DNA of 64,000 nucleotides from Bacillus tianshenii (GCA_020524525.2 CP129018.1:2794115-2858114), one strand, 5' to 3'; shown: positions 8,604 to 18,079, numbered from the stretch's first letter. Notes: generated by a model not told the origin, from the sequence alone. Translations and numbers: made by a program.

Positions 8604-8649
8604 AGCATAGCAACTAAATGTGAGGAAAATACGAAATCCATGTGACGAA
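8604..8649 (-). promoter_or_regulatory. nosD operon promoter with direct-repeat operator
   Basis: Minus strand: TTCGTCACAT and TTCCTCACAT repeated with a 22-base period (two helical turns), then TTTA, five bases and a -10 TATGCT. The proximal block TTTTCCTCACATTTA is identical to that before the kinase operon. Direct repeats two turns apart upstream of a -10 are typical of OmpR-family operators. Confidence 0.6.
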
Positions 8650-8670
8650 CTCGCAAACTAAAAACGCTCT

Positions 8671-8714
8671 AAACGAAAAAAAAGAGTGAGAGGCTGTTAA
8701 CCTTATCACTCTTC
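8671..8714 (-). terminator. Terminator after the superoxide dismutase gene
   Basis: Inverted repeat AAGAGTGA / TCACTCTT followed on the minus strand by a run of T residues. Confidence 0.8.
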
Positions 8715-9248
8715 TGCTTTCTTTTCTTGTTCAGTTTGAATCTCTCCACACAACACGCGCTTGCCTCCGTCACCGGCAGGTTGTGTCATCCCGTCATCTG
8801 CATTCTCATGAATAACAAGGGCCGTGCCTCCTTCTTTCAATAAGGAGTTCTTCCCTTCTTTTAACGTAACATTCGGCGCCATAACATCTACTTTCACTTC
8901 TCCATCTTCATTTGCTTCAACATTCGGCAGATCACCTGCATGTGGTCCCTTTGGATTCAACAGTCCGTGCTCCATATCTTCTGGGTTATAATGAGCTCCA
9001 GCTGATTTAAAATCTGGTCCTTCACATGTACCTTCTTCATGAATATGAAAGCCGTGCCAACCGCTTTCCAACCCACTTACATCTAATTCTATCTTTACAC
9101 CATCTGCTTTTTCTTGAAGTTTCGCCGTTCCAGCAGAATCACCATCTGTATTAAATAATTCCACTTCCAATGAAGAAGGGTGTTGATTTTTATTTGCACA
9201 AGCTGTTAATAGAATGAGAAGCATCCCAAATAGAAACACTCTTTGCAT
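8706..9248 (-). CDS. sodC: Cu/Zn superoxide dismutase lipoprotein
   Basis: A 180-residue lipoprotein (lipobox LLTAC) with a full SodC domain. It converts superoxide to oxygen and peroxide outside the membrane. All copper and zinc ligands can be seen: the two His of GFHIHEEG, the bridging His of AGAHYNP, the His/Asp set in EHGLLNPKGPHAGDL and the His of ALVIHENADD. The catalytic Arg lies in GKRVLCGE. This matters because the B. subtilis relative YojM lacks some copper ligands; this one should be active. The start at 9248 follows TGGAGG. It is a separate transcript next to the nos-type copper genes. Confidence 0.92.
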   Translation of the reverse strand: MQRVFLFGMLLILLTACANKNQHPSSLEVELFNTDGDSAGTAKLQEKADGVKIELDVSGLESGWHGFHIHEEGTCEGPDFKSAGAHYNPEDMEHGLLNPKGPHAGDLPNVEANEDGEVKVDVMAPNVTLKEGKNSLLKEGGTALVIHENADDGMTQPAGDGGKRVLCGEIQTEQEKKAEE

Positions 9249-9380
9249 GATATACCTCCAGTCCTTCAAGTTGTTCCTTTGCATTATCTCCAAAAAAACA
9301 CAAGTCTATAAGAAAACTGAAGGCCGAAACAAAAAACATTTAGAGGAATTTATCTATAAATACCAGCTCTTTCTCCAAAA

Positions 9381-9412
9381 AAAAGAAGCCGTTCAATGAC
9401 GGCCTCTTTATT
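9381..9412 (-). terminator. Terminator after the 69-aa membrane protein gene
   Basis: Minus strand stem AAGAGGCCGT / ACGGCTTCTT followed by a T run. Confidence 0.75.
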
Positions 9413-9620
9413 AATGAGAAGAATGGTTTGGTTGATTTTGTTTATCTTCAAGTTCGTAACCAAGCTGTTTTTCTAATTCTTTTGCTTTAACCATTTGGCG
9501 GTTTGAGATCTTCTTAAAAAGGATTACTGTTAAAACAGCAGCAACAACAATAATAAGAAGCATAATGACAGAAGGAATATACTCTAGCTTATTTTCCGGA
9601 AAATAAAGGTAGTCCCCCAA
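9411..9620 (-). CDS. Small single-pass membrane protein, unknown function
   Basis: The frame encodes one membrane helix (IPSVIMLLIIVVAAVLTVIL) followed by a basic, then Gln/Asn/His-rich cytoplasmic tail. I place the start at a TTG (9620), giving 69 residues, because GGAAGGAGG lies about 10 bases upstream; a longer ATG version from 9674 would run through the upstream terminator. It is a short single-gene unit between sodC and the globin sensor gene. I recognise no family. Confidence 0.55.
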   Translation of the reverse strand: MGDYLYFPENKLEYIPSVIMLLIIVVAAVLTVILFKKISNRQMVKAKELEKQLGYELEDKQNQPNHSSH

Positions 9621-9651
9621 AGTTGCTGCGCCTCCTTCCACTTCAAATAAA

Positions 9652-9682
9652 AAGCACAATGTCGAACATTGCACTTTTCATT
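9652..9682 (-). terminator. Terminator after the globin-coupled receptor gene
   Basis: Minus strand GCAATGT / ACATTG hairpin extended by GC, followed by CTTTTTAT. Confidence 0.65.
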
Positions 9683-9702
9683 GTAACATATTTTCACAGC
9701 TG

Positions 9703-11439
9703 TCATAAAGAATCAACTTTATGATAAATTTCGTCCAAAAGTTGAACAACCTCTTGAGAAGCTTCATCTAGTAATTGAAAATCTTTTTCTAGATTTTCCT
9801 CATTCCTTGCTTTGATATCACGGAATATTTGCTTGGCAATGTCATGAACACGCTGATGTGGATCTTTTAACAATTTAAATGCCTGTAGTCCGGTGATTTC
9901 TGACTGACTGCGTTCCATCGCATCATACCATTTTCCGAGACGGCATTTATGTGCATCAACTAATTCAGATTCACTTATGTGGTGGTAACCTAGAGCTGCA
10001 TTATAGAGCCACCACTTCCATAACTTATGCTCTGTCTTCACAATGCGTAAGATGTGCCTGTCTTGTAATGTTTGAATACTTTTAATTGAATCTCTTCTAC
10101 TTTTATCTGTACGTACACTTGCCTCATAAACATTTTGTCCCATCAAATTTACACTTTCTTCGATATCATTTACATTTGTGAGTACTTCAAATATACGCTT
10201 GGAAATATCCTCTGTTGCAACAGACTGCTCTTCAGATATCGCTGCAATATTATTAATTTCTTTTCCAATACTCTGAATATTTGTGACGATTTGATCAATA
10301 GCAGAAAGAGAATCTTGTGCTTGCTCAACCCTCGTATTGAGTTGGTTTGACATATTATTAGACATATCACCAACATCCACCGCTTCTTTCACAATTCCTT
10401 GCATCGTTTCTGTAATTTTGTTAACAGATTTGGTCGTTTCTTCGGCTAACTTTCTTACTTCTTCAGCTACAACAGCAAAGCCCTTACCTTGTTCCCCAGC
10501 TCGAGCTGCTTCAATTGAAGCGTTTAATGCGAGCAGGTTTGTCTGCTCCGCAACACCGCGAATAAATTGCACAACATCAGCCACTTTTTTCATCTCATCA
10601 GAAAGCGTACTTATTTTTTCTTTCATATCCATGAAATCATCAGCCATTGTTAAGAAGCCTTTCAATGAGTTCTCAATGACCTCTTGTCCTTTGTTGGCCT
10701 GTTGTACGGTATTCTCTGTATTCTCAGCTACACCAACAGCAGCTTTGGCAACATCTTCAACGGAGGCAGTAAGCTGTTCTGCCGCTGTACTTACCCCTTC
10801 ACTCTCGTGTTTCGTATGTTCTACTTTGTCAAGCACGTCTTTCACTTGATCAATGCCCATCATAATTTCCATCACTTGGCTTTGACCATCTACCACTTTA
10901 AAGTCATTTTCGCTTTGATAGGAGTCGAGGACAATTTGAGAGTCAAACGTAATAGCACGAAGCAAAGCAAGTAAGATATCAGCCATTTCACTAGGTTGAT
11001 TACGATATTCACTAATAATCGCAGGGATTAAGTATTCATAGACTCGCATATAAGAACCTGTGTACCATTCAGGAGTTAACTTAATTTTACTATGTATTTG
11101 ACCAATTTTCGCTCTACTTCTAATGTATCCAGCACCAAAATCAGCTTCTGGTATTGAACGAAGATATTGTACAAATGTCTTAGAAAGTCGGTCAACGGTG
11201 CTGTGTGTTTGGATAATCTCGTCTAATCCCCGAAACTGCTGAAGCATCTCATAATGACGTTCTGTGATCGGCTGAACATACTCTTCAATTAACGGAGTCA
11301 GTTTCTTCAGCTGCAACAAATCTTTTTGCCTCATTTGCAAGAAATTCAGCTTGTCTTGCGCACTCTCCATTGCATCGATATCCGTTTTTTGTAATGGATG
11401 AACATAACCTTCAACATTCACTTTCTTCGTAAAAAACAC
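9703..11439 (-). CDS. Globin-coupled chemoreceptor with C-terminal CZB zinc-binding domain
   Basis: A soluble 578-residue receptor with three parts. A HemAT-type globin sensor (about residues 20-185) has the predicted proximal haem ligand His116 in IGQIHSKIKLTPEWY. A methyl-accepting signalling coiled coil (about 200-450) carries the hairpin [21 protein letters not shown]-terminal chemoreceptor zinc-binding domain (about 468-540) has the 3His/1Cys set His471, Cys499 (HKCRLGKWY), His528 and His532. HemAT in B. subtilis mediates aerotaxis through haem-bound oxygen; CZB domains sense zinc or its oxidation by hypochlorous acid. I take GTG at 11439 as the start because AAGGGGGA is spaced six bases from it, but directly abuts the ATG at 11445. 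Confidence 0.9.
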   Translation of the reverse strand: MFFTKKVNVEGYVHPLQKTDIDAMESAQDKLNFLQMRQKDLLQLKKLTPLIEEYVQPITERHYEMLQQFRGLDEIIQTHSTVDRLSKTFVQYLRSIPEADFGAGYIRSRAKIGQIHSKIKLTPEWYTGSYMRVYEYLIPAIISEYRNQPSEMADILLALLRAITFDSQIVLDSYQSENDFKVVDGQSQVMEIMMGIDQVKDVLDKVEHTKHESEGVSTAAEQLTASVEDVAKAAVGVAENTENTVQQANKGQEVIENSLKGFLTMADDFMDMKEKISTLSDEMKKVADVVQFIRGVAEQTNLLALNASIEAARAGEQGKGFAVVAEEVRKLAEETTKSVNKITETMQGIVKEAVDVGDMSNNMSNQLNTRVEQAQDSLSAIDQIVTNIQSIGKEINNIAAISEEQSVATEDISKRIFEVLTNVNDIEESVNLMGQNVYEASVRTDKSRRDSIKSIQTLQDRHILRIVKTEHKLWKWWLYNAALGYHHISESELVDAHKCRLGKWYDAMERSQSEITGLQAFKLLKDPHQRVHDIAKQIFRDIKARNEENLEKDFQLLDEASQEVVQLLDEIYHKVDSL

Positions 11440-11585
11440 GCCCATTCCCCCTTAACTACCTCCCATAAGCTTCTAGAAACTGCCATTAAATATCTATGTT
11501 ATAATTATCTCACAAGAAATTCACATTTTGTAAGAATTTTATAACATTATTTCAAAAAAATGTACTAAGCTGAGGTGTAAATTTA

Positions 11586-11972
11586 ATGCAAACAGAACTT
11601 CAAATTGGTGATGTTGTCACAGGAATGTATAAGACAGGAAAATATATTGGTGAAATTACAGATATTCGCCCTCGTCATTATCTCGTTCGAATTCTTGCTG
11701 TTCTGAAACATCCGCAACAAGGAGACCTTCATAACCCGCAACAAGCAGATGTACCGCTTTTCCATGAGCGAAAAGCGCTTGCCTATCGGGAGCAAACAAA
11801 TATGCTTAAGCAACAAGTGAAGCCCTATGAAGAAGAGGTTCCACCATACGACCAATCTCTTCGGCAAGCCCTCGATGAACAATTAGCAAAGCTCAAGACA
11901 GAAGAGACGCTATGGGCTGAACGTTCGATCACTAACCTTAAAGAGCTTGAAAAGGAATATTTTTCTTCTTAA
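11586..11972 (+). CDS. kapB: Kinase-associated lipoprotein B homologue (KapB)
   Basis: A 128-residue protein, the same length as B. subtilis KapB, with an N-terminal SH3-like beta barrel (LQIGDVVTGMYKTGKYIGEITDIRPRHYLVRILAV pattern) and a helical C-terminal half. KapB supports KinB in the sporulation phosphorelay. No signal peptide or lipobox is visible here despite the historical lipoprotein name. The start at 11586 has GAGGTG about eight bases upstream. It is a single gene, divergent from the globin receptor gene, and ends before a strong terminator at 12031. It indicates a sporulating host. Confidence 0.75.
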   Translation: MQTELQIGDVVTGMYKTGKYIGEITDIRPRHYLVRILAVLKHPQQGDLHNPQQADVPLFHERKALAYREQTNMLKQQVKPYEEEVPPYDQSLRQALDEQLAKLKTEETLWAERSITNLKELEKEYFSS

Positions 11973-12030
11973 TAGTCTATGGGAATTATAGCATCTCATT
12001 AATTTTTTCAATAATTTAAACTCTTTCGCC

Positions 12031-12062
12031 AAAGACAATGCTGATGCATTGTCTATTTTTTT
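12031..12062 (+). terminator. Terminator after kapB
   Basis: Hairpin AGACAATG / CATTGTCT followed by ATTTTTTT on the plus strand. Confidence 0.85.
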
Positions 12063-12211
12063 ATACAAAACAATGACTAAAGACCTATATTTAACGAATT
12101 ATTTATGAAAATCGTTACGTTCGTCTTGTTATTTTGCTAAAATTTTCATATAGATATAAAGGAGTTTATTTGGTATGGGATTGTGAGATGGGGATCAAAG
12201 GGGGATAAATC

Positions 12212-14200
12212 ATGAAAGGCTTAAATGGAAAGCTTGTGCTGTCATTTTCACTCATTCTTATTTTAGTGTGTGCGGTATTAGGTATCGCAGCCTATAATCG
12301 GGCATCGACTGCACTAATAGCAGAAGCTGAAGTTGGTTTGTTAAATAAAGCTGTGGATAACTCGAAAGTGATTGAGGAACGAATGAAGAAGAAATTCATT
12401 GAATTAGAAATGCTTGCAGCAAACCCACAAATTTCGAGCATGCAGTGGGGTATTCAAAAGCCTCTTCTTTCTAAAGAAGCAGAGCGTCTCGAATATCTTG
12501 GTCTTGCAGTTGTCTCAACCGACGGAATGGCTCATTATGTTGATGAATCAAAGCTGGATTTAAGTGACCGCAGTTATATTAAGAAAGCGCTAACAGGCGA
12601 AGCAAATATGTCTGATGTCATCATTAGCCGCAAAACAAACTCTGCAGTTATTATGATGGCAGTCCCTATTAAGCAAAATGAAAACATTATCGGTGCTTTA
12701 ATCGCACGAATTGATGGTTATTACTTAAGTGATATCTTAAAAGATATTACGTACGGAAAATCTGGTTACTCATTTATCATTAATAATAAAGGAACGTTTC
12801 TTGGTCATGAAAATCGTGATTTTGTATTAAATCAAGTTAACTATGTAGAAGAAGCAGAAAAAGAACCGACACTTAAGCCACTATCAGATCTATTAATGAC
12901 AATGACAAAAGGGGATAAAGGGATAAACCATTTTAAATTAGAGGGTATTGATAAAGTAGCCGGCTATGCGCCAATTAATGGAACAGACTGGTCATTGGCT
13001 GTTACAGCCCCTGAAAATGAATTTCTTGAAGGACTGGATGAACTAAAATGGCTTACATTTATTACTTCCCTTATTATGCAAGTGATTGGAATGGCAATTG
13101 CTTTATACTTAGCACGAAGCATCATCAAGCCAATTCGAGCAACAATTGCTGTCGGAGAAAAACTAGCCGAAGGGGATTTTACCCATCATATTGACAGTAA
13201 ATATGTAAATCGACGTGATGAAATCGGTAGTCTTGCACGAGCTTTTGAGCGAATGAGCGAAAGCATGAAGAAGATGGTCTCCAAAGTTCATGAAAGTGCG
13301 AATGACCTTGCCTCTTCTGCTTCAAATATGCGCTATAGTATTAAACAAACGACAAATGCTGCTAATGAAGTAACAAGCTCCATCCAAGAAGTCGCTAAAG
13401 GAGCTGATACCCAACTTCATAGTGCGGAAGAAAACACAAGAGCACTAGAAGAAATGGCAATAGGTATTCAACGTATTGCTGAGACAGCCTCAACGATTAC
13501 AGATGAAGCGGTTCATATGGATGAGAAAGCTCACGACGGAAATGATGCCGTTCAAAAGGCAATTAAGCAAATGCGTGAGATTGAAGAAGGTACAAATAAT
13601 GCACGTGATACAATTTACCTTTTAAACAAAGATTCAAATGAAATTGGACAGATTATTCAAATCATTACCGACATCTCAGAGCAAACAAATTTACTTGCAT
13701 TAAATGCTGCCATTGAAGCAGCAAGAGCAGGAGAGTTAGGTAAAGGATTTGCAGTTGTAGCAGAAGAAATTCGTAAGCTTGCTGATCAAACAGGCCAATC
13801 TGCGGCTAAGATCAGTTCATTAATTGTTAAAATGCAAGACAACACAAAAAATGCAGTAACATCTATGGAGCATAATAAAGATGATGTCGATAAAGGCATC
13901 GAAGTTGTTCATGCATTTGGCAGCATGTTCACAGATATCTTACATTCAATCCATGACATTACCCAAAGGATGGAGGATATGACCTCAATCTCTCAGGAAA
14001 TGTCAGCAAGTACGGAAGAAGTATCTGCTTCTATGGAAGATATGGAAAGCACTGCGAAAGAAGCGTCAGCTAATACGCAAAACGTAGCTGCTGCATCAGA
14101 AGAACAGTTAGCAGCAATTGAGGAAATTAACACGTCTTCTCGCCACCTTGCCCAGCTTTCAACACAATTAAAAGAGCTTGTCAGTGAGTTCAAACTTTAA
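12212..14200 (+). CDS. Methyl-accepting chemotaxis protein with dCache-type sensor
   Basis: A 662-residue membrane chemoreceptor. TM1 is at about 7-27, an extracellular double-Cache-like sensor at about 30-280 (with [18 protein letters not shown] and [18 protein letters not shown] motifs), TM2 at about 283-303, HAMP at about 304-358 and a signalling domain to the end with the hairpin [19 protein letters not shown]. Its C-terminus lacks a CheR-tethering pentapeptide. It senses an unidentified small molecule and controls CheA; Cache receptors of this kind in Bacillus include the McpB/TlpA group. AAAGGGGG precedes the ATG. It is monocistronic. Confidence 0.92.
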   Translation: MKGLNGKLVLSFSLILILVCAVLGIAAYNRASTALIAEAEVGLLNKAVDNSKVIEERMKKKFIELEMLAANPQISSMQWGIQKPLLSKEAERLEYLGLAVVSTDGMAHYVDESKLDLSDRSYIKKALTGEANMSDVIISRKTNSAVIMMAVPIKQNENIIGALIARIDGYYLSDILKDITYGKSGYSFIINNKGTFLGHENRDFVLNQVNYVEEAEKEPTLKPLSDLLMTMTKGDKGINHFKLEGIDKVAGYAPINGTDWSLAVTAPENEFLEGLDELKWLTFITSLIMQVIGMAIALYLARSIIKPIRATIAVGEKLAEGDFTHHIDSKYVNRRDEIGSLARAFERMSESMKKMVSKVHESANDLASSASNMRYSIKQTTNAANEVTSSIQEVAKGADTQLHSAEENTRALEEMAIGIQRIAETASTITDEAVHMDEKAHDGNDAVQKAIKQMREIEEGTNNARDTIYLLNKDSNEIGQIIQIITDISEQTNLLALNAAIEAARAGELGKGFAVVAEEIRKLADQTGQSAAKISSLIVKMQDNTKNAVTSMEHNKDDVDKGIEVVHAFGSMFTDILHSIHDITQRMEDMTSISQEMSASTEEVSASMEDMESTAKEASANTQNVAAASEEQLAAIEEINTSSRHLAQLSTQLKELVSEFKL

Positions 14201-14207
14201 TTGAAAC

Positions 14208-14236
14208 TAAAAAACCCCATTTCGGGGTTTTTTTTA
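14208..14236 (+). terminator. Terminator after the chemoreceptor gene
   Basis: AAAACCCC / GGGGTTTT hairpin with a long T run. Confidence 0.9.
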
Positions 14237-14467
14237 GTCCATTTTCAATAACCGCAGCACCATTTCTTGTCTCTTCTCTTCTTGTGCCATTAATGCTAAC
14301 GAGTTAAAGAGTGTCGCTGCATGTGTCGATAAATAGTTAAGGTAGACCCAAAGGGATTTATTCTCACCCTCTGCCCTCCTACTTACTATTTTAATTTTTT
14401 ATGTGACGATTTCCCTGATTATACCTAATAGAAAATTTTTTATTTTTTATGAAAGAGTGAGACGACA

Positions 14468-16333
14468 ATGAAGTTCTTATCAGGCGTATTTATGAATTTA
14501 TTTTTATTAACTAGTTTTCTATTAGTCTTTCTCTTTTTCTATCAAGAGTTAAACAAGGCGCAAACAATTGATGAGTATCTTAATGAAGAATTGTTATTTG
14601 ACGACATCACCTTGAAACAAAATAGCTATATGACGGATACAAACGGAGAAATTATTTCTGAAATATACGGTTTAGAAAATCGTATATTTCTCAATACAGA
14701 AGAAATTCCCGATTTGGTAAAAAAAGCTTTTGTGGCAGCTGAAGATAAGCAGTTTTATACACATAAGGGGTTTGACGCATCAGCGATTGTCCGAGCTGCT
14801 GTAACAAATGCAAAGCAATCCGATATCGCCCAAGGCGGCAGTACGATTACTCAGCAATTGACGAGAAATGTTTACCTATCACAAGAACAAACATATGAAC
14901 GAAAGATAACTGAATTACTTTATGCTTATCAGCTGGAAAAGCGTTATACAAAAGAGGAAATATTAGGGCTTTATGTCAATGCGATTTATTTTGCGAATGG
15001 GAATTACGGAATTTCAGCGGCCAGTCATTATTATTTCGGACAGCCTGTTGAACAATTATCATTAGCACAGATCGCATTCTTAGCGTCAATCCCGAATAAC
15101 CCGACTTATTATAACCCTGTTGATTACTTTGAGCATACAAAACAGCGGCAAGAATGGATATTGAAAAAGATGTACGAACAGAACATGATTCCAGCAACCA
15201 CCTTTGCCCAAGCTCAAGGAGAACAAATCAAACTAAAAGTCGAACAAAAAATTGACCGTTATCCAAACTATACGACATATGTAATGGAAGAATTAAAAGA
15301 ATTGGTCGCTCAAAATGAAGGATATATGGAAAAGCTCGCTACATCAGATGAGGAAAAACGAAAAACAACAGAAAATCATGTAGAATATCGTGTTCAAGAG
15401 TTACTCGAAAAAGGTGTGCGCATCGAGACCAATCTTGAACCAAACATCCAACTACATATGAACAAAACAATACAGCAACGACTTGGCAGCCTGCCGCTTG
15501 AAGGGTCCGCCGTCATTATCGAAAATAATACACGACGAATTGTCGCCCTTTCAGGAGGTAAAGATTATAAAAAGCATGAGTTTCATCGAGCGTTCCAAGC
15601 ATACCGACAGCCTGGTTCTTCAATAAAACCACTTCTCGTGTATGCACCATATTTAAATGCTACAAACCGCTCCATTCATAGTAGTGTAAATGCAGCTTCT
15701 TTCTGTAAAGATGGCTACTGTCCACAAAACTATGATAATGCAAAATACGGAACAACTTCTTTAAACACAGCTTTAACCTATTCATATAATACAGCAGCTG
15801 TTCGCTTACTTGATACAATTGGCGTGGAAAAAGGATTTTCTTATCTTACACAAATGGACTTTGCGCGTATTGTTCCAGCTGATTACCGGCTTCCTGCAGC
15901 AGTTGGGGGATTCACTTACGGAATGACACCATTAGAAATGACAAATGCGTATACAACATTTGCTCATAACGGCACCTATAAGCATGCCCGGGCAATTAAA
16001 CAAGTAACCGATCTGAACGGTAAAATCCTTTACTCTTGGAATGACAGTGAAAAGCAGCTTTGGTCGAAAGATACTAATCATAAAATGAGAGAAATGCTTG
16101 CCTCTGTTGTGAGAAGCGGAACAGCAAGAACGACATATGTACCTACAGAATATATTGGCGGAAAAACCGGGACGACAAATGATTTCAAAGACTTCTGGTA
16201 TATCGGTGTAACTGACCGCTATACAACAGGTGTATGGGTAGGGAAAGACATGCCCGAAAACTTAGAGCGTTATTACCATTCACTTCCACACCAAAAATTA
16301 TGGCGAGACTTAATGATGCCATTGCACAAATGA
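14468..16333 (+). CDS. Class A penicillin-binding protein (transglycosylase/transpeptidase)
   Basis: A 621-residue bifunctional peptidoglycan synthase. An N-terminal anchor (about 7-25) is followed by a GT51 glycosyltransferase domain with catalytic Glu in AAEDKQFYTHKGFD and the QGGSTITQQLTRN motif. The transpeptidase domain has SxxK (PGSSIKPL), SxN (SYNTA) and KTGT (GGKTGTTND). It lacks the long C-terminal extension of PonA. The size is closest to the PbpF/PbpG group of Bacillus, which acts in spore and vegetative wall synthesis; which paralogue it is remains undecided. The ribosome binding site is weak (AGAGTGAG). It is a single gene ending at a bidirectional terminator. Confidence 0.9.
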   Translation: MKFLSGVFMNLFLLTSFLLVFLFFYQELNKAQTIDEYLNEELLFDDITLKQNSYMTDTNGEIISEIYGLENRIFLNTEEIPDLVKKAFVAAEDKQFYTHKGFDASAIVRAAVTNAKQSDIAQGGSTITQQLTRNVYLSQEQTYERKITELLYAYQLEKRYTKEEILGLYVNAIYFANGNYGISAASHYYFGQPVEQLSLAQIAFLASIPNNPTYYNPVDYFEHTKQRQEWILKKMYEQNMIPATTFAQAQGEQIKLKVEQKIDRYPNYTTYVMEELKELVAQNEGYMEKLATSDEEKRKTTENHVEYRVQELLEKGVRIETNLEPNIQLHMNKTIQQRLGSLPLEGSAVIIENNTRRIVALSGGKDYKKHEFHRAFQAYRQPGSSIKPLLVYAPYLNATNRSIHSSVNAASFCKDGYCPQNYDNAKYGTTSLNTALTYSYNTAAVRLLDTIGVEKGFSYLTQMDFARIVPADYRLPAAVGGFTYGMTPLEMTNAYTTFAHNGTYKHARAIKQVTDLNGKILYSWNDSEKQLWSKDTNHKMREMLASVVRSGTARTTYVPTEYIGGKTGTTNDFKDFWYIGVTDRYTTGVWVGKDMPENLERYYHSLPHQKLWRDLMMPLHK

Positions 16334-16363
16334 GGACAGGGGCATCCCTGTCCTCATTTATTA
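16331..16363. terminator. Bidirectional terminator between the PBP and acyl-CoA ligase genes
   Basis: TGAGGACAGGG / CCCTGTCCTCA hairpin with a four-base loop between convergent genes. Confidence 0.85.
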
Positions 16364-17977
16364 TTCATGAATTAAATAATCTTTCAGTTTATCCCGCAAT
16401 GCTCGTTTCAAGAACTTCCCTACAGATGTCTTCGGAATTTCATCCATAAAGACAACATCATCAGGAAGCCACCACTTTGCAAATTGCGGTGCGATAAAAT
16501 CAAGCAATTCTTCTTTCGTTACTTGTTCCTTAGAAGCATCTTTCAGTACGACACAAGCAAGTGGGCGTTCTTGCCAATCGGGATGCGGAACTGCAATGAC
16601 ACTCGCTTCAAAGACGGCCGGATGCGCCATTAAAGCGTTTTCTAAATCAACTGAAGAAATCCATTCTCCACCGCTCTTTATTAAATCCTTCGTACGGTCA
16701 ATGATTTTAATAATTCCTTCTGAATCAACTGTTACAACGTCACCTGTATGAAGCCAGCCATCATGAAACGCTTCAGCTGTCCGCTCATCTTGGTAGTACT
16801 CATCAGCAATCCATGGTCCTCGAATAAGTAATTCACCCATCTCTTCCCCATTCCACTCAATTTCCCCGTTACCACCAATCACTTTCATATCAAGACCCGG
16901 CACAAGTATACCTTGCTTTGCACGCTCATCGAGTTTCTCTTCTGCATTTAAGTTTTCTTGATAGCTTTTGAGTCTTGAAACGGTTGCAAGCGGACTTGTT
17001 TCAGTCATGCCGTATGCATGAAGAAATGGAACATTATAAGTTTCTTCAAATGCCTTAATCATCCCTCGAGGAGCAGCCGAGCCTCCGCATAATACAGCGC
17101 GAAGACTGCTCGTATCATAATCTCCTTCTTCAAATTCTTTCAATAAGCCAAGCCAAACAGTTGGCACACCAGCCGTTAAGGTAACACCTTCTTCTGAAAT
17201 TAGCTCAGCGATCACCTTCGGGGTAAAGCGCGGACCAGGCATGACTTGAGTGGAACCAAACCAAGTCGCCGCAAACGGTAATCCCCATGCATTTGCATGA
17301 AACATCGGCACAACAGGCATCGCTGCATCACTCTCCGAAAGTGCTGTCGTATCAGCCAAACCGAGTGCATAGCTGTGAAGGACAATTCCACGATGAGAGT
17401 ATACAACACCTTTCGGATTACCTGTTGTTGCGGATGTATAACACATTCCAGCTGGATCATTTTCGTTAATATCTTTCACAAACTCATAATCAGGGTTTCC
17501 TTTCTCAAGAAGTTGTTCATAGGAGTAAAGTGGTTCAAGAGAGGATTCCGGCATTTGTTCATTATCTGTCATCACAATAAATGCCTTTACAGGTTTCAGT
17601 TCATCTTTAACTGCTTCCACTACCGGCAGAAGGTCTTCATCAATAAATAACACCTGGTCTTCTGCATGATTGACAATATAAATAATATGTTCAGGAGAAA
17701 GCCTAATATTGATTGTATGCAAAACCGCACCCATACCCGGAGCTGCGAAATAGATTTCCAAATGTCGATGATGGTTCCAGGCAAGTGTTCCGACTCTTGC
17801 TCCTCTTTCGACGCCAAGCTGTTCAAGTGCACTTGCTAACCGACGAGTCCGTTTGCCGATTTCTGCATACGAGTGCCTCACTGTACCTGCCGACATTCTT
17901 GAAATCACTTGCTTCTTCGGAAAAAACTTCTCTGCACGCTCGAGCAATGAACTAACTGTTAACTGAACATTCATCAT
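16361..17977 (-). CDS. Long/medium-chain acyl-CoA synthetase (AMP-forming)
   Basis: A 538-residue ANL-family enzyme activating a carboxylic acid with ATP and CoA. Motifs are P-loop-like YTSATTGNPKGVVYSH (about 180-195), AYGMTETSP (about 322-330), the hinge GWLHTGD (about 420) and the catalytic Lys near the end (KTSVGKFLKR). It is the last gene of the minus-strand fatty-acid-type cluster, which supplies acyl-CoA for the dehydrogenase and thiolase. GGAGGGG lies nine bases before the ATG; a second ATG follows at once. The substrate cannot be read from sequence; medium or long acyl chains are likeliest. Confidence 0.9.
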   Translation of the reverse strand: MMNVQLTVSSLLERAEKFFPKKQVISRMSAGTVRHSYAEIGKRTRRLASALEQLGVERGARVGTLAWNHHRHLEIYFAAPGMGAVLHTINIRLSPEHIIYIVNHAEDQVLFIDEDLLPVVEAVKDELKPVKAFIVMTDNEQMPESSLEPLYSYEQLLEKGNPDYEFVKDINENDPAGMCYTSATTGNPKGVVYSHRGIVLHSYALGLADTTALSESDAAMPVVPMFHANAWGLPFAATWFGSTQVMPGPRFTPKVIAELISEEGVTLTAGVPTVWLGLLKEFEEGDYDTSSLRAVLCGGSAAPRGMIKAFEETYNVPFLHAYGMTETSPLATVSRLKSYQENLNAEEKLDERAKQGILVPGLDMKVIGGNGEIEWNGEEMGELLIRGPWIADEYYQDERTAEAFHDGWLHTGDVVTVDSEGIIKIIDRTKDLIKSGGEWISSVDLENALMAHPAVFEASVIAVPHPDWQERPLACVVLKDASKEQVTKEELLDFIAPQFAKWWLPDDVVFMDEIPKTSVGKFLKRALRDKLKDYLIHE

Positions 17978-18016
17978 AACGCCTTACCCCTCCCTATAAA
18001 ATGAAATTTCAAAAGC

Positions 18017-18079
18017 CTATCCTTCAACAGGTAAACTCGTTTCGAGTTGCTCAAACAATTTGCCGATTGTCGTGTACAT
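18017..18079 (-). CDS. Possible 20-codon ORF between the thiolase and ligase genes
   Basis: An ATG with GGAG eight bases upstream opens a 20-codon frame beginning MYTTIGKLFEQLE and ending SLPVEG, then stops 39 bases before the ligase start. It is same-strand and inside the operon. It could be a genuine small protein, a translational spacer, or the remnant of a lost gene. Confidence 0.3.
   Translation of the reverse strand: MYTTIGKLFEQLETSLPVEG

Noticed and set aside
8706-9248. SodC as an inactive YojM-type paralogue lacking copper ligands
   Set aside because: All four copper-site His and the zinc-site residues are present.
10337-10849. 170-codon open frame antisense to the globin receptor coil
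   Set aside because: It mirrors the Ala/Glu-rich coiled-coil codons on the other strand, has a low-complexity Ser/Thr/Phe product and no ribosome binding site.
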